Origin: an uncultured Cryomorphaceae bacterium | Lineage (GTDB): Bacteria > Bacteroidota > Bacteroidia > Flavobacteriales > Schleiferiaceae | Length of the DNA: 64,000 nucleotides | Assembly: GCA_937120475.1 (NCBI GenBank) | Contig: CAKZJV010000009.1 | Span: 124,001 to 188,000 of the forward strand | Direction of reading: 5' to 3' | Part shown: positions 17,603 to 26,088 of the stretch, piece by piece | Layout of the letters: each line of letters starts with the position of its first letter | Numbering within the stretch: position 1 is the first letter of the stretch | The notes under the pieces: model-generated | Databases searched by the model: none | Seen by the model: the letters and a program-made list of their open reading frames with translations, nothing else | Told to the model about the DNA's origin: nothing | Position numbers and translations under genes: made by a program

Positions 17603-18877
17603 TTATGGCTGCAAAATTACCCGCTGGAAATGTACTGGTTTTCCGTTTCTCAGTACTTGTAGTTGATATAAACCCGGAACGTATTGATGCATAGGGATGA
17701 CCTCTTCCTCCGTGACTTTTTGCCGGTGCATCAATTCACGGCCGCTACTGTCATATAACCTAACGGACACGGGCTCGTTGCCCAAACCCTTCAGGAATAC
17801 CTGGCCATGAGAGGGATTAGGATAAACGCCAATTGAATTGCCCCCGTCTTTGTCTTCAGGAAGGCCAACACCGCAACTGTGAAAAAGCTCCATCCCAAAA
17901 ACAGGGTTTTGAAGCCAGGATGGCCCCTGTGAAATCGGCACCCATTGACCGGTGTGCTTGGTAAACACCTTACAGGCTGCATCGGGTTGAATTACGGTGG
18001 TATCATTGTACAGTTCTATTTTGCGGGTCCCTTGAGTGGAATAGAGCCTCAGAACAAACCAAAAGTATTTTTGCTCCCCCTGAGCAAGGTTAAACGTAGA
18101 AGGCCACGAAGAATTGAACTTTTGAAGCCCTGAAGAAGCTGAGGGCCTTATGGACCAGGAATCTGAAAGGAGCGGACTTCCGGAAAAAGTACCGTTAAGA
18201 GTATCAAAAGCGACCGGATCATACACCTCAAGGGAAATATCCCCACCCACCACAGTAGCCGGCCCCAGCTTTATCAAGGCCGCACTTAAGGAGTTATAGT
18301 AATCTATCGGCATTAAGTAAGCAAAGCCGTAACCATCTTCTCCCAAACTATCGGTTGTATAAGTATTTCCGTAATGTCCGTAATCGGTGGAGTACTGATA
18401 ATCCAGGTGCGAAGGCGGATAATAAAGGCTGTTAAAGGAAAATTCCTCCGGCCCGATCTGGCCATTAGCCTCTATGCGAACCGAATAAATACTTGCCGCG
18501 TAATCAACAGCATCTCCGGTATTGGTCAGGGTTTGAGCATAGGTAGTGGTATCACCGGGATGTAAGGTGTCAATCACCGGGGAAAGAAATACCTTCGCTA
18601 ATCCACCACCCGGAAAGTAGGTCTCCACCCTCAGTCGAACCCCGGTAACGGACGTAGTGCCGGTGTTGGCAATATGCGCCCGAAAGGCAAATGAAATATT
18701 CAAGGTGGTATCGGCACCCTTCAGGCATTGCCCAATAGCGGCCAACTTAACGTGATCTTCATTTCCGTTGTAAAGAACGTCAAAAGGACTCTCACCTTTG
18801 TACCAAACCAGCTCCAGGTTCTGCGCAAAGGAGCCTTTTAAAATGAAAAGAAATAGCAGGAGTAAATAGGACTTCAT
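17603..18877 (-). CDS. T9SS type A sorting-domain protein, paralogue 1
   Basis: The 424-residue protein has a signal peptide ending at GSFAQ. The body resembles its neighbour at 19149 along the whole length: NLELVW, GESPFDVLYNGNEDHVK and LYNDTTVIQPDAACKV occur in near-identical form in both. The first ~120 residues after the signal read as an immunoglobulin-like fold (HIANTGTTSVTGVRLRVETY). The C-terminal ~75 residues start IGVYPNPSHGQVFLKG and end with VPGLYQLQVL, the type A T9SS sorting domain. The protein is therefore expected to be exported and attached to or released from the surface. The role of the body is unknown. Confidence 0.85.
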   Translation of the reverse strand: MKSYLLLLFLFILKGSFAQNLELVWYKGESPFDVLYNGNEDHVKLAAIGQCLKGADTTLNISFAFRAHIANTGTTSVTGVRLRVETYFPGGGLAKVFLSPVIDTLHPGDTTTYAQTLTNTGDAVDYAASIYSVRIEANGQIGPEEFSFNSLYYPPSHLDYQYSTDYGHYGNTYTTDSLGEDGYGFAYLMPIDYYNSLSAALIKLGPATVVGGDISLEVYDPVAFDTLNGTFSGSPLLSDSWSIRPSASSGLQKFNSSWPSTFNLAQGEQKYFWFVLRLYSTQGTRKIELYNDTTVIQPDAACKVFTKHTGQWVPISQGPSWLQNPVFGMELFHSCGVGLPEDKDGGNSIGVYPNPSHGQVFLKGLGNEPVSVRLYDSSGRELMHRQKVTEEEVIPMHQYVPGLYQLQVLRNGKPVHFQRVILQP

Positions 18878-18950
18878 GGTACTGAGTTTTAGGTTCGTAT
18901 TAAAATTTTCATTTCTAAATTACCCTTTTAATAGCATTACCCCCTCATTT

Positions 18951-19370
18951 ATACTATATTACGTGAAAATTTACAGAAAAGGGACAGGTAACGGACGAAA
19001 GTTTAAAATTCACCTTAGTGGTTGCAAACAGACGTTCAAACCTGCTTGCATCGCTTTCGCGTAGCTTCAGCAGAGCGAAGCAGCAGGCAAGCTTAAAACT
19101 TTAAACCTTCAACTTTGAATCCTGCTTACAGCAGGCAAGCTACCACCTTTACTCCACCATCAACTTCGTACGCTGAATAACCCGGCCGCCTTGAAGAATT
19201 TCCACCAGGTATAAACCAGCCGGTTGACCACTTAAGGAAAGGGCTTGTTTTTCCCGTACCTCAGTCACGTTTAGCAGCTCACGGCCCAGGGCATCGTGCA
19301 CCTTCACGGCTGCGCTTTGCCCCGGCAAACCTTGCAGGTAGAAGGAACCATTGGAGGGATTGGGGTATAG
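18951..19370. repeat. Direct repeat copy A (intergenic segment plus sorting-domain coding DNA)
   Basis: This segment is repeated at 20508-20890. It includes an AT-rich block with TTTACAGAAAAGGGACAG, a hairpin-forming block at 19044-19092, and about 225 bases encoding the C-terminal sorting domain of the gene at 19149. Copy A carries an extra ~45 bases (about 19093-19139) that the other copy lacks. Confidence 0.85.
19044..19135. other. Hairpin-forming block downstream of the 19149 gene
   Basis: GCTTGC (19044-19049) pairs with GCAAGC (19087-19092), with an inner imperfect stem of GCTTTCGC with GCGAAGC. A second small hairpin, CCTGCT-TAC-AGCAGG, occupies 19121-19135. The block lies directly 3' of the minus-strand gene at 19149. 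No T run follows, so it is not a classical terminator; it may be an mRNA 3'-end structure or an interspersed repeat. Confidence 0.55.
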
Positions 19371-20435
19371 AGCAATATTTCCGAAATTTTTAGTGGACTC
19401 AGTAATTTGAATGGGTTCAAAAACTGGCAAATACATCTCTAAAGTAAAAGAAGGATTTTGCAACCACCTTGGCCCCTGTGATACAGGTATCCAGCCCCCG
19501 GTATTTTTGGTAGATACTAAGCAGGCCCCGTCCGGTTGAACTACTGTGGTATCATTGTATAAATCGATTTTAAAGCTCCCGGAATAAGAATAAAACCTGA
19601 CTACAAACCAATAATATTCCGTTCCGGAAAAGTGAGGAAAATGTAAGGGGCCGCTAAAAGACACAAAACTTTTCTGGGGTCCTCGTATTAAGCTATGTGT
19701 TATCGTATTAGTCCCTGTAAAAAAAGGACTGGTACTGAACGTTCCCGAAACAGAATCATAAGCTATTGAATCATAAATAGAAACATCTACGTCTCCTCCC
19801 GCTATGGTTTGAGGTCCAAAAGGTAATTGGAGGCCTAAAAGTTGTTGGGAGGCCTCAATCGGCATCAAATACGCAAAGCCAAAACCGTCATCACCAAGAC
19901 TGTCCGTAGTAAAGGTGTTCCCATAGTTCCCAAAATCTACAGAAACGGGATCAGAACTAAAATTACCGATAATACTTCTCATGTAAAGAGTATCCATTAA
20001 CACCGTAGGTTTATTAGCCTCCTTTAAGAATAATAGGAAGTATGAATAAAACGACATATCATAACTTGATATTGAGCTGGTTAATGTTTGAATGTAGGAA
20101 CTTGTGTCACCCGGTTTTAAAGTATCTATTGGTATGGAACTAAGGGTTTTTCCTGTAGTGCCAGAGCTGCTTTTTTGGACTACTATAAGTTGAACATTTA
20201 TGGCATCTTGAGAACCAACGTTTGCAATATGTGATCTAAATTGTATTGAATAGTCTAGCTTAGGACTTGGGGGCAATAAGGCATTATGCCCAATTATGGA
20301 CATCTTAACATGATCCTCATTACCGTTGTATAGCACATCCACCGGAGATTCTCCTTGGTGCCAAACCAGCTCCAGGTTTTGGGCCTGACTTACCTTTAAA
20401 ATGAAAATGAATAGCAGTAGTAAATTTGTCTTCAT
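19149..20435 (-). CDS. T9SS type A sorting-domain protein, paralogue 2
   Basis: The 428-residue secreted protein has a signal peptide ending at VSQAQ, then NLELVWHQGESPVDVLYNG, closely matching paralogue 1 at 17603. Its C-terminal ~80 residues (ALYPNPSNGSFYLQGLPG to VIQRTKLMVE) differ from paralogue 1 and instead are almost the same, also at DNA level, as the end of the next gene at 20669. Its body is visibly AT-rich (20 G+C in bases 19981-20040) whereas its sorting-domain DNA is balanced (30 G+C in 19201-19260). This looks like a body and a sorting cassette with different histories. The function of the body is unknown. Confidence 0.85.
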   Translation of the reverse strand: MKTNLLLLFIFILKVSQAQNLELVWHQGESPVDVLYNGNEDHVKMSIIGHNALLPPSPKLDYSIQFRSHIANVGSQDAINVQLIVVQKSSSGTTGKTLSSIPIDTLKPGDTSSYIQTLTSSISSYDMSFYSYFLLFLKEANKPTVLMDTLYMRSIIGNFSSDPVSVDFGNYGNTFTTDSLGDDGFGFAYLMPIEASQQLLGLQLPFGPQTIAGGDVDVSIYDSIAYDSVSGTFSTSPFFTGTNTITHSLIRGPQKSFVSFSGPLHFPHFSGTEYYWFVVRFYSYSGSFKIDLYNDTTVVQPDGACLVSTKNTGGWIPVSQGPRWLQNPSFTLEMYLPVFEPIQITESTKNFGNIALYPNPSNGSFYLQGLPGQSAAVKVHDALGRELLNVTEVREKQALSLSGQPAGLYLVEILQGGRVIQRTKLMVE

Positions 20436-20507
20436 AGTGGTGTGATTTCGTTGCAGTAAATTTTTTTATTTATATTATCTTTTTTGGATAATACTACTAC
20501 TCCCTTT

Positions 20508-20890
20508 ATAGTATAATACGTGAAAATTTACAGAAAAGGGACAGATAGTGGACGGAAGTTTAAAATTCACCTAAGTGGTTGCAAACAGGCGTTCAACCTT
20601 CAACCCTGCTTGCATCGCTTTCGCGTTGCTTCAGCCGAGCGAAGCAGCAGGCAAGCTACCTACCACCTTTACTCCACCATCAGCTTTGTACGCTGAATAA
20701 CCCGGCCGTTTTGAAGAATTTCCACCAGGTATAAACCGGCTGGTTGACCGCTTAAGGAAAAGGCTTGTTTTTCCCGTACCTCAGTCACGTTTAGCAGCTC
20801 ACGGCCCAGGGCATCATACACCTTTAGGGCCGCGCTTTGCCCTGGCAAGCCTTGCAGGTAGAAAATACCACGGGTAGGATTGGGGTATAG
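20508..20890. repeat. Direct repeat copy B (intergenic segment plus sorting-domain coding DNA)
   Basis: This is the partner of the segment at 18951-19370. The intergenic part and the first ~225 bases of the overlapping minus-strand gene (sorting domain, from ...RTKLMVE back to PNPTRG) align with only scattered differences. The two copies are about 1.55 kb apart in the same orientation, so homologous recombination between them could delete or duplicate the gene at 19149. Confidence 0.85.
20608..20656. other. Hairpin-forming block downstream of the 20669 gene
   Basis: GCTTGC (20608-20613) can pair with GCAAGC (20651-20656), and TGCTTC with GAAGCA inside. It corresponds to the block at 19044-19092 and likewise lies directly 3' of a minus-strand T9SS cargo gene. 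There is no T run, so simple intrinsic termination is not supported. Confidence 0.55.
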
Positions 20891-22225
20891 TTGCAGGCGG
20901 GCGGCAGCTTCTTCCTCGGCCAGGGAAATATGCTGGCAACCGCTGACCACACAACCAAAGCTATCGGCTCTTACAATCCAAACGTGGCTGCCCGCACCAC
21001 CGGTAAGGGGACTGTTGGTAGTACTTAAGAAAGCTCCTCCGGCCACAAACCCGCCATCGGGAGTGGCATCAATATCGAAAAAGCGGTTCCAGTCACTTTG
21101 ATAGGTTCCGGCAATGTATTCGCGGTATTCCAGGCTATCCCCGTTAAAATTGGTTTTAAAGGCATAAGAACGAAACAAAGCTTTCCTAACCGTAAAGTCC
21201 GTTTCAGAATCAATGTAGTAGCCCGAAATCCAAACTTGACCGGTGGAAGATACCACAGCATTACTGATGTAATTGGTTAATTTTTTGGGGCCATAAACTT
21301 TGTCCCAAATTATCGAACCGGCCGAGTCAATTTTATAAATTCTCACCTTTCCTTTGGTGCCGGTTTCCCCGGCAAAATTGGCCAACTCAATACCTAAACT
21401 CGAAACCACTAAAAAATTGGAATCTGGAGTTTCTAAAACGGTACCTATTCCCTCAGAAAGGTTTGCATTACCGTAGGTGTTTTCATGTAATTTATTTCCG
21501 GCACTATCTAGTCTCATAACCAATACATCCGTAGAGTGGGGTTTACTGATGCCTTGACGATAACCTGCTAGCCATAGGTTACCCCGGCTGTCTTCCATTA
21601 GGTTGTGGGCCTGTTGCTCCACTGTTTTTCCATTTACCGAAGGGGTGTGAAAACTGGAACTCCACTTCAGGTTCAATTGACTATCGTAACGAGCACACCA
21701 AAAGCCTTTTCTGAATTGCTGGGTAACACTGTCTTCTTTAAAAGTAACCCCGCTTAAAAGCAGGTCATTATTATTCGTTTGAAAAAGACTAATCCCTGCA
21801 GAAGGCTCCTGGTCAAACCTCACTGTATCGGTTACTTGTAAATTGGTATCCATTTTCAGAATGAAAGAATAAGGTATGCTGTAAGCAGCCAGAGCATATT
21901 CATTACTAGCAATTTTAATCAAAGCGTTTTGAAAGCCAGGATACAGATGCAGGGTATCCAGGTAAAAGGTATCGGCCTTAAGCAAGGTTCCCGAAAGGTC
22001 GGTTTTTAAGAATAAAACACCCGCCTGTCCTGTGCTGCTTTCGGTTTGCGCAGCGGTAAGAATATAGGGATGATCATATAAAATACAGGAGGTTCCGGAG
22101 CCTTCCAGGTATAATTTGGAGAAACCTCCCTGTCCGTAACCGGATACCACGCAAACCAAGCTGGCTATTATAAATAACCAACCTGGTTTTATCCGATATC
22201 GAGGCTTTAACTTACTCAAGTACAA
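20669..22225 (-). CDS. T9SS type A sorting-domain protein with propeller-like repeats
   Basis: The 518-residue protein has a signal peptide (GWLFIIASLVCVVSGYGQ). The body carries repeated blade-like segments, such as NDLLLSGVTFKED, GNLWLAGYRQGIS, NFLVVSSLGIEL, GQVWISGYYID and GGFVAGGAFLS, which suggests a beta-propeller, often an adhesion or binding platform. The C-terminus (QLYPNPTRGIFYLQGLPG to IQRTKLMVE) is the T9SS type A sorting domain shared with the gene at 19149. Its start overlaps the end of the metalloprotease gene by 14 bases, implying co-transcription. Confidence 0.85.
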   Translation of the reverse strand: MYLSKLKPRYRIKPGWLFIIASLVCVVSGYGQGGFSKLYLEGSGTSCILYDHPYILTAAQTESSTGQAGVLFLKTDLSGTLLKADTFYLDTLHLYPGFQNALIKIASNEYALAAYSIPYSFILKMDTNLQVTDTVRFDQEPSAGISLFQTNNNDLLLSGVTFKEDSVTQQFRKGFWCARYDSQLNLKWSSSFHTPSVNGKTVEQQAHNLMEDSRGNLWLAGYRQGISKPHSTDVLVMRLDSAGNKLHENTYGNANLSEGIGTVLETPDSNFLVVSSLGIELANFAGETGTKGKVRIYKIDSAGSIIWDKVYGPKKLTNYISNAVVSSTGQVWISGYYIDSETDFTVRKALFRSYAFKTNFNGDSLEYREYIAGTYQSDWNRFFDIDATPDGGFVAGGAFLSTTNSPLTGGAGSHVWIVRADSFGCVVSGCQHISLAEEEAAARLQLYPNPTRGIFYLQGLPGQSAALKVYDALGRELLNVTEVREKQAFSLSGQPAGLYLVEILQNGRVIQRTKLMVE

Positions 22226-25200
22226 TTAATTTCTCTTCAAAAATACGTTTTTCATCCGCGAATACCGCCACTACGTAGGTGCCGGGCGCTATTCCCGCCA
22301 GTGAAAGCCGGGTTTGCGCACCTTGCAACACTTGTTTTTGCAACAAAGCCCCGCTGAGGTCGTACAGTTGTACTTCCAGCTTTTCGGCCAGCGGCAGTTC
22401 CGCCAGTTGCACGCTTACTTCCCTTTGGGTAGGATTGGGGAAAATACGGTGTTGCGGCCGCGGCAGCTGCGGGTAGGCATGGGCCGTACTGCGCTTGGAA
22501 GTGCTGCTGCCGGGTAAGTAGAGCGGCTCCTGGTAGGTGGTAACCTGCCCGAGTATTTCCAGGGCTCCGCGGCTCCAGGCCCCGGCTGCGTGGTCCCCGG
22601 AAGCCAGGTTTTGCAGGCTTTGTATCTGGCTGGCGTTGTAGCCGCATACGCTCAGGCCGTTGTCGGCCAGGGCAAACTGCAGGTCAAAATAACTTTCGGC
22701 CCGGGCGTGCAGCAGGGCTTCGTCATTATTCAGGGTGCAAAGCTGGGGTACACTGTCCACCACCTGCCGGGCTTTACTCACATTGCCCAGTTCCAGTTCC
22801 ATCTGGGCCCGCATGTACTGAAAGGAAGGGGTACGCAGTTGCCGCAGAATTTTCCGCACCTCGGTTTCGGCTTCGCTGAAGTAGTTATTGTCGTTCACGT
22901 AAATATCCAGCAGGCGGGTGGCGGCAAAGTGTTGGCGCTGGCGGTGGTAGCTCAGGTTGGCCTCCACCAGTTCCTTGGCCCCGAACACATCGGTACCGGC
23001 CATAATGTCGTCCACCATATACTGCGGCATATCGGGGTGGTAGGAAGACAAAAGTTCCATCAGGTCTTCGTCCTTAGCCGCCTGGGGGTTGGCTACCAAA
23101 AGGTTACGCAGCATCAGGTCGTCCATATCTTCCAGCATAATAATATCGGCCAGTACGGTATCGCTCAGGTAGGGCGACTCGTCCAGCAGGTTGTTGTACA
23201 GCTCGAAGTATTCGTTCTGGGGCGTAAAATAGATTTCACCCTGCAGGGCGAAGGTGTTGCCCCCGTCAATGAGCTGGCTCAGCACGCCTTCCAGCGAATC
23301 ACCCCCGGTAGTAAAATCGGCAAAATCGGCCGTGGCATTGGCGAAGGGATAATCCCATTCGGGTAGGGTATCGCCCTCGGTATTGATGAGCAGGCGGGTG
23401 GGGCAGGAATTGGAGTTGTAGGACAGATTATTGTTAAAATTCAGTACTCCCTGGCTCGGGATAGCTTCTACATTGGGGTTATTGGCTTTGTTGTGATGAT
23501 GGTAGTTGACTTGAGGACTATTCTCATTTTTAAAATCCCAAATGTGATTGCTGCCGCTGGCAAAGAGGTTGCCAGCCATATTGCTATCGGCCGGAGTACC
23601 TGCGGTTAAGCTTCCTTGGTTCTCCCTGATCCCATCCAGGGAATTGCCCTGGGTACCTTTTACGAAAATGTCAGTATGAGTAGCCACAAAATCATTGCAT
23701 TTGCACTGCAGGCCCAGTTGTCCGGTAGCATCGCGGTTTTGGCCGATAGTTTGGATACCGGTAACCATGCCCGGAAAGTAATTCCCGTAGAGCACATCAC
23801 TAAAATCACCATTATTATTCACCGCAATTCCTGCCCGGGTGGCATTAGACCCATTGGAAAAATTATCAATGCTATTGTTAGTGTTGAAAAAAAGATTTTC
23901 CTCAATAGCAAAATCACCGGCCTGGTGGTAATAAACACCGTAAGGTATATCTACCGCCCCACCGCTAAGGTTAATGGGATCATCTTTAGGTACATAAAAA
24001 CGATTTTTGAAAGTTTGGTGGCGGTGCCCTCCGCTAAAAAATACGCCATACCGGTTATGCCTGAACTGAGTTTCGGTTATTTTGGAGCCCCTGAAGATAG
24101 GCTTGGAATTAAAGGATCGTAATCCGTAGGTGTAAAAGTAAATTTCGCTCTTATCAATTTGAGCTGTGGCATCTAACAGGTAAATACCATCAACCGGCAT
24201 GGCGGAGCTATCCCGAAAATCAGCATTTGGCATAAGCACTTCACAGTCATTGAATTTCACCCCATGCACTCCCCATAGTGAAATGCTGGCCCCGCGGTAG
24301 AGGTTATTGGGGTTTTCAAACCTTTGGTCCTTCACAAAGCGAGTGTTCGAAAATTCGGCTTTATAATCTACCCAATCGGCCAACCAATGTCCCCACGCCT
24401 GTGAGGGTTCATATTTTACCAAAGCTATATCCCGCAGGTTGTTATAAAACAATGAGCTATCCACATCAATAATACCCCCTGAAGGTGTTACTGCACAGCT
24501 CCAGATATTTCCGTTCATTATGGCATCCGTGGCATTGGTAATTACGCTGTTGCTGATGTCCAAAGTTCCTTGCCAGGTACTATTCTGTTCTTTGGTGTTA
24601 TCTCCTAAAACCCTTATACCCTGCCATAAGCCGTTTTTACCGTATATATAAGAGCAACTAAGGTTTAAGAAAGCACCGGGTTCAACCTCAATTACGGCTT
24701 CTTTTTTTAAACCCAAACTGCTGGTTATAGTTAGTGTATTGCCGGTTTTTACCCGGATATTGGAGTCAATACTCCTGGGAGTATCCCAAGTTTCATTTTG
24801 GGTAATCTCTCTCCACCCTAGAGCACTGGAAGTATCCTGGTTTACGGAGGGAGGTGTGACCATCAAGTGCGAGAGTTCTTCTACGGCAGTTCTTCGCATA
24901 ATACCAACTTGCAGGGGCGACCAGTAGTGCCTTTGATTATAGCCCATGTAATTATCAGGACAAACATTCCCGGGGTAAGGAGTGACCGGTGGACACCCAC
25001 AATCGACTGGTGCTGGGGCACAACCACTGGCAGAGGTTACGTATATATCATCAGGGGTATCGCTCAGGTTATCACCATCCGCGAAGGTATTTCTAAAGGT
25101 ATGTACCAAACCGAGGCAATGACCTAGCTCATGGGCTATAAGATCTGAGTGCCAGGCAGTATCATGATTCCAAAATGTAACGAGAAGACCTTCTGCTGTA

Positions 25201-25763
25201 GTTCCTCCTACAATACCGTACCGGCCCGTTTTGTTGTTTTGAGCTATGGTACCGGTATTGTAAACCATAACGATGTTATTTTGAGCTATACCGGGAGCTA
25301 AGTCATTTATAATATCATCCGTATCCCAAATACCAGTAAAGTTCTTATCCCGCTTTACATAGAGCAAACTATTAAAGCTAAAACGTATCCGGCTGTCTGA
25401 GACCGTTACAGTAGGGTTAGGGTTAGCCACAGCTGGTGTCGGTATATTGTTCATATCTCCATTATTGATATCGTGCACCATTTGATGGAAAAAGGTAGAA
25501 TCCAGCACCAAGTTATCGTAGAAGGGAGAGTTCCCATTGGTATCCTGTGCTATGACAACCACTAAGTTTAAGGTATACAGGGGGTCAGTTGGTGCTGGTA
25601 TATATTCAAAGGCATTGCCATCGCCTATATGCAAGCAGGACCCTACGTTTTCCGATGAGAATATGTGGTTTTCACCAGTGGAATCATTGGTTAAACAATC
25701 TTGCCCAGATAATGAGCAGGTTACCATTAATAACCCCAAGATATCTAATATTCGTTTTTTCAT
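22212..25763 (-). CDS. Secreted M43-type metalloprotease with parallel beta-helix, helical region and T9SS sorting domain
   Basis: The 1183-residue protein has a signal peptide (residues 1-20). The zinc motif HELGHCLGLVH (211-221) and the downstream DNYMGYN Met-turn (about 278-284) identify a pappalysin/cytophagalysin-like (M43) metzincin. Residues ~340-780 form right-handed beta-helix-like repeats (SIYFYTYGLRSFNSKP, GVFFSGGHRHQTF). Residues ~820-1090 are helical and TPR-like, and the end (FPNPTQREVSVQL to PGTYVVAVF) is a sorting domain. Base composition changes inside the ORF: 20/60 G+C at 25261-25320 versus 38/60 at 22441-22500, with the shift near 23400 (residue ~788). A surface or released protease is expected. 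Confidence 0.88.
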   Translation of the reverse strand: MKKRILDILGLLMVTCSLSGQDCLTNDSTGENHIFSSENVGSCLHIGDGNAFEYIPAPTDPLYTLNLVVVIAQDTNGNSPFYDNLVLDSTFFHQMVHDINNGDMNNIPTPAVANPNPTVTVSDSRIRFSFNSLLYVKRDKNFTGIWDTDDIINDLAPGIAQNNIVMVYNTGTIAQNNKTGRYGIVGGTTAEGLLVTFWNHDTAWHSDLIAHELGHCLGLVHTFRNTFADGDNLSDTPDDIYVTSASGCAPAPVDCGCPPVTPYPGNVCPDNYMGYNQRHYWSPLQVGIMRRTAVEELSHLMVTPPSVNQDTSSALGWREITQNETWDTPRSIDSNIRVKTGNTLTITSSLGLKKEAVIEVEPGAFLNLSCSYIYGKNGLWQGIRVLGDNTKEQNSTWQGTLDISNSVITNATDAIMNGNIWSCAVTPSGGIIDVDSSLFYNNLRDIALVKYEPSQAWGHWLADWVDYKAEFSNTRFVKDQRFENPNNLYRGASISLWGVHGVKFNDCEVLMPNADFRDSSAMPVDGIYLLDATAQIDKSEIYFYTYGLRSFNSKPIFRGSKITETQFRHNRYGVFFSGGHRHQTFKNRFYVPKDDPINLSGGAVDIPYGVYYHQAGDFAIEENLFFNTNNSIDNFSNGSNATRAGIAVNNNGDFSDVLYGNYFPGMVTGIQTIGQNRDATGQLGLQCKCNDFVATHTDIFVKGTQGNSLDGIRENQGSLTAGTPADSNMAGNLFASGSNHIWDFKNENSPQVNYHHHNKANNPNVEAIPSQGVLNFNNNLSYNSNSCPTRLLINTEGDTLPEWDYPFANATADFADFTTGGDSLEGVLSQLIDGGNTFALQGEIYFTPQNEYFELYNNLLDESPYLSDTVLADIIMLEDMDDLMLRNLLVANPQAAKDEDLMELLSSYHPDMPQYMVDDIMAGTDVFGAKELVEANLSYHRQRQHFAATRLLDIYVNDNNYFSEAETEVRKILRQLRTPSFQYMRAQMELELGNVSKARQVVDSVPQLCTLNNDEALLHARAESYFDLQFALADNGLSVCGYNASQIQSLQNLASGDHAAGAWSRGALEILGQVTTYQEPLYLPGSSTSKRSTAHAYPQLPRPQHRIFPNPTQREVSVQLAELPLAEKLEVQLYDLSGALLQKQVLQGAQTRLSLAGIAPGTYVVAVFADEKRIFEEKLIVLE

Positions 25764-26088
25764 AAAGGTTGGTTTTTAGTTTTGTTTTTATAAGCGGGAA
25801 TAATCACGGGCGGGAAGGTAATTTTAAATTATACACTCCGTTTAGTCGATTCCCGGTTTTTTTTACTGAAACGCCCGAAATTTTTAGTGAACTTTTTCAA
25901 GAATATTTCAATAGGCTTTCTTAAGCTATTACGCAAGCCCGTAAAATAAAGGGCCAACAACCTCCTATTCTACTAATAACCGTTACCGCTAAACTTAAGC
26001 CCGTGTGGCATACACAATCCCCGGGAATTACCGTTATTGCAAGACTCCGCAAAGCCAGTTGGCTTTAAGCGGAAACGGACCCTGCCCT
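25764..26088. other. Divergent intergenic region between metalloprotease and sensor kinase
   Basis: This AT-rich gap of 325 bases must hold the promoters of both divergent transcription units, but I find no clear TTTG/TAnnTTTG pair in either direction. A small hairpin AAAGCC-AGTT-GGCTTT lies at 26051-26066, 22 bases before the kinase ATG, and could be a leader structure or a regulator site. An in-frame GTG at 26005 extends the kinase ORF, but the added residues do not look like protein. Confidence 0.5.

Noticed and set aside
19044-19135. Possible CRISPR or REP array from repeated GCAGGCAAGC units
   Set aside because: Only a few irregular units without regular spacers; explained by local duplication and hairpins.
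22590-23366. 258-codon plus-strand ORF
   Set aside because: It is antisense to the GC-rich 3' part of the metalloprotease gene, where stop codons are rare by composition; the product has no motif and no promoter.
23616-24122. 168-codon plus-strand ORF
   Set aside because: Antisense to the beta-helix part of the metalloprotease gene; no recognisable protein features.
26005-26088. GTG start extending the sensor kinase by 28 residues
   Set aside because: The extension precedes a good signal segment and would bury it; ATG 26089 gives a normal export signal.
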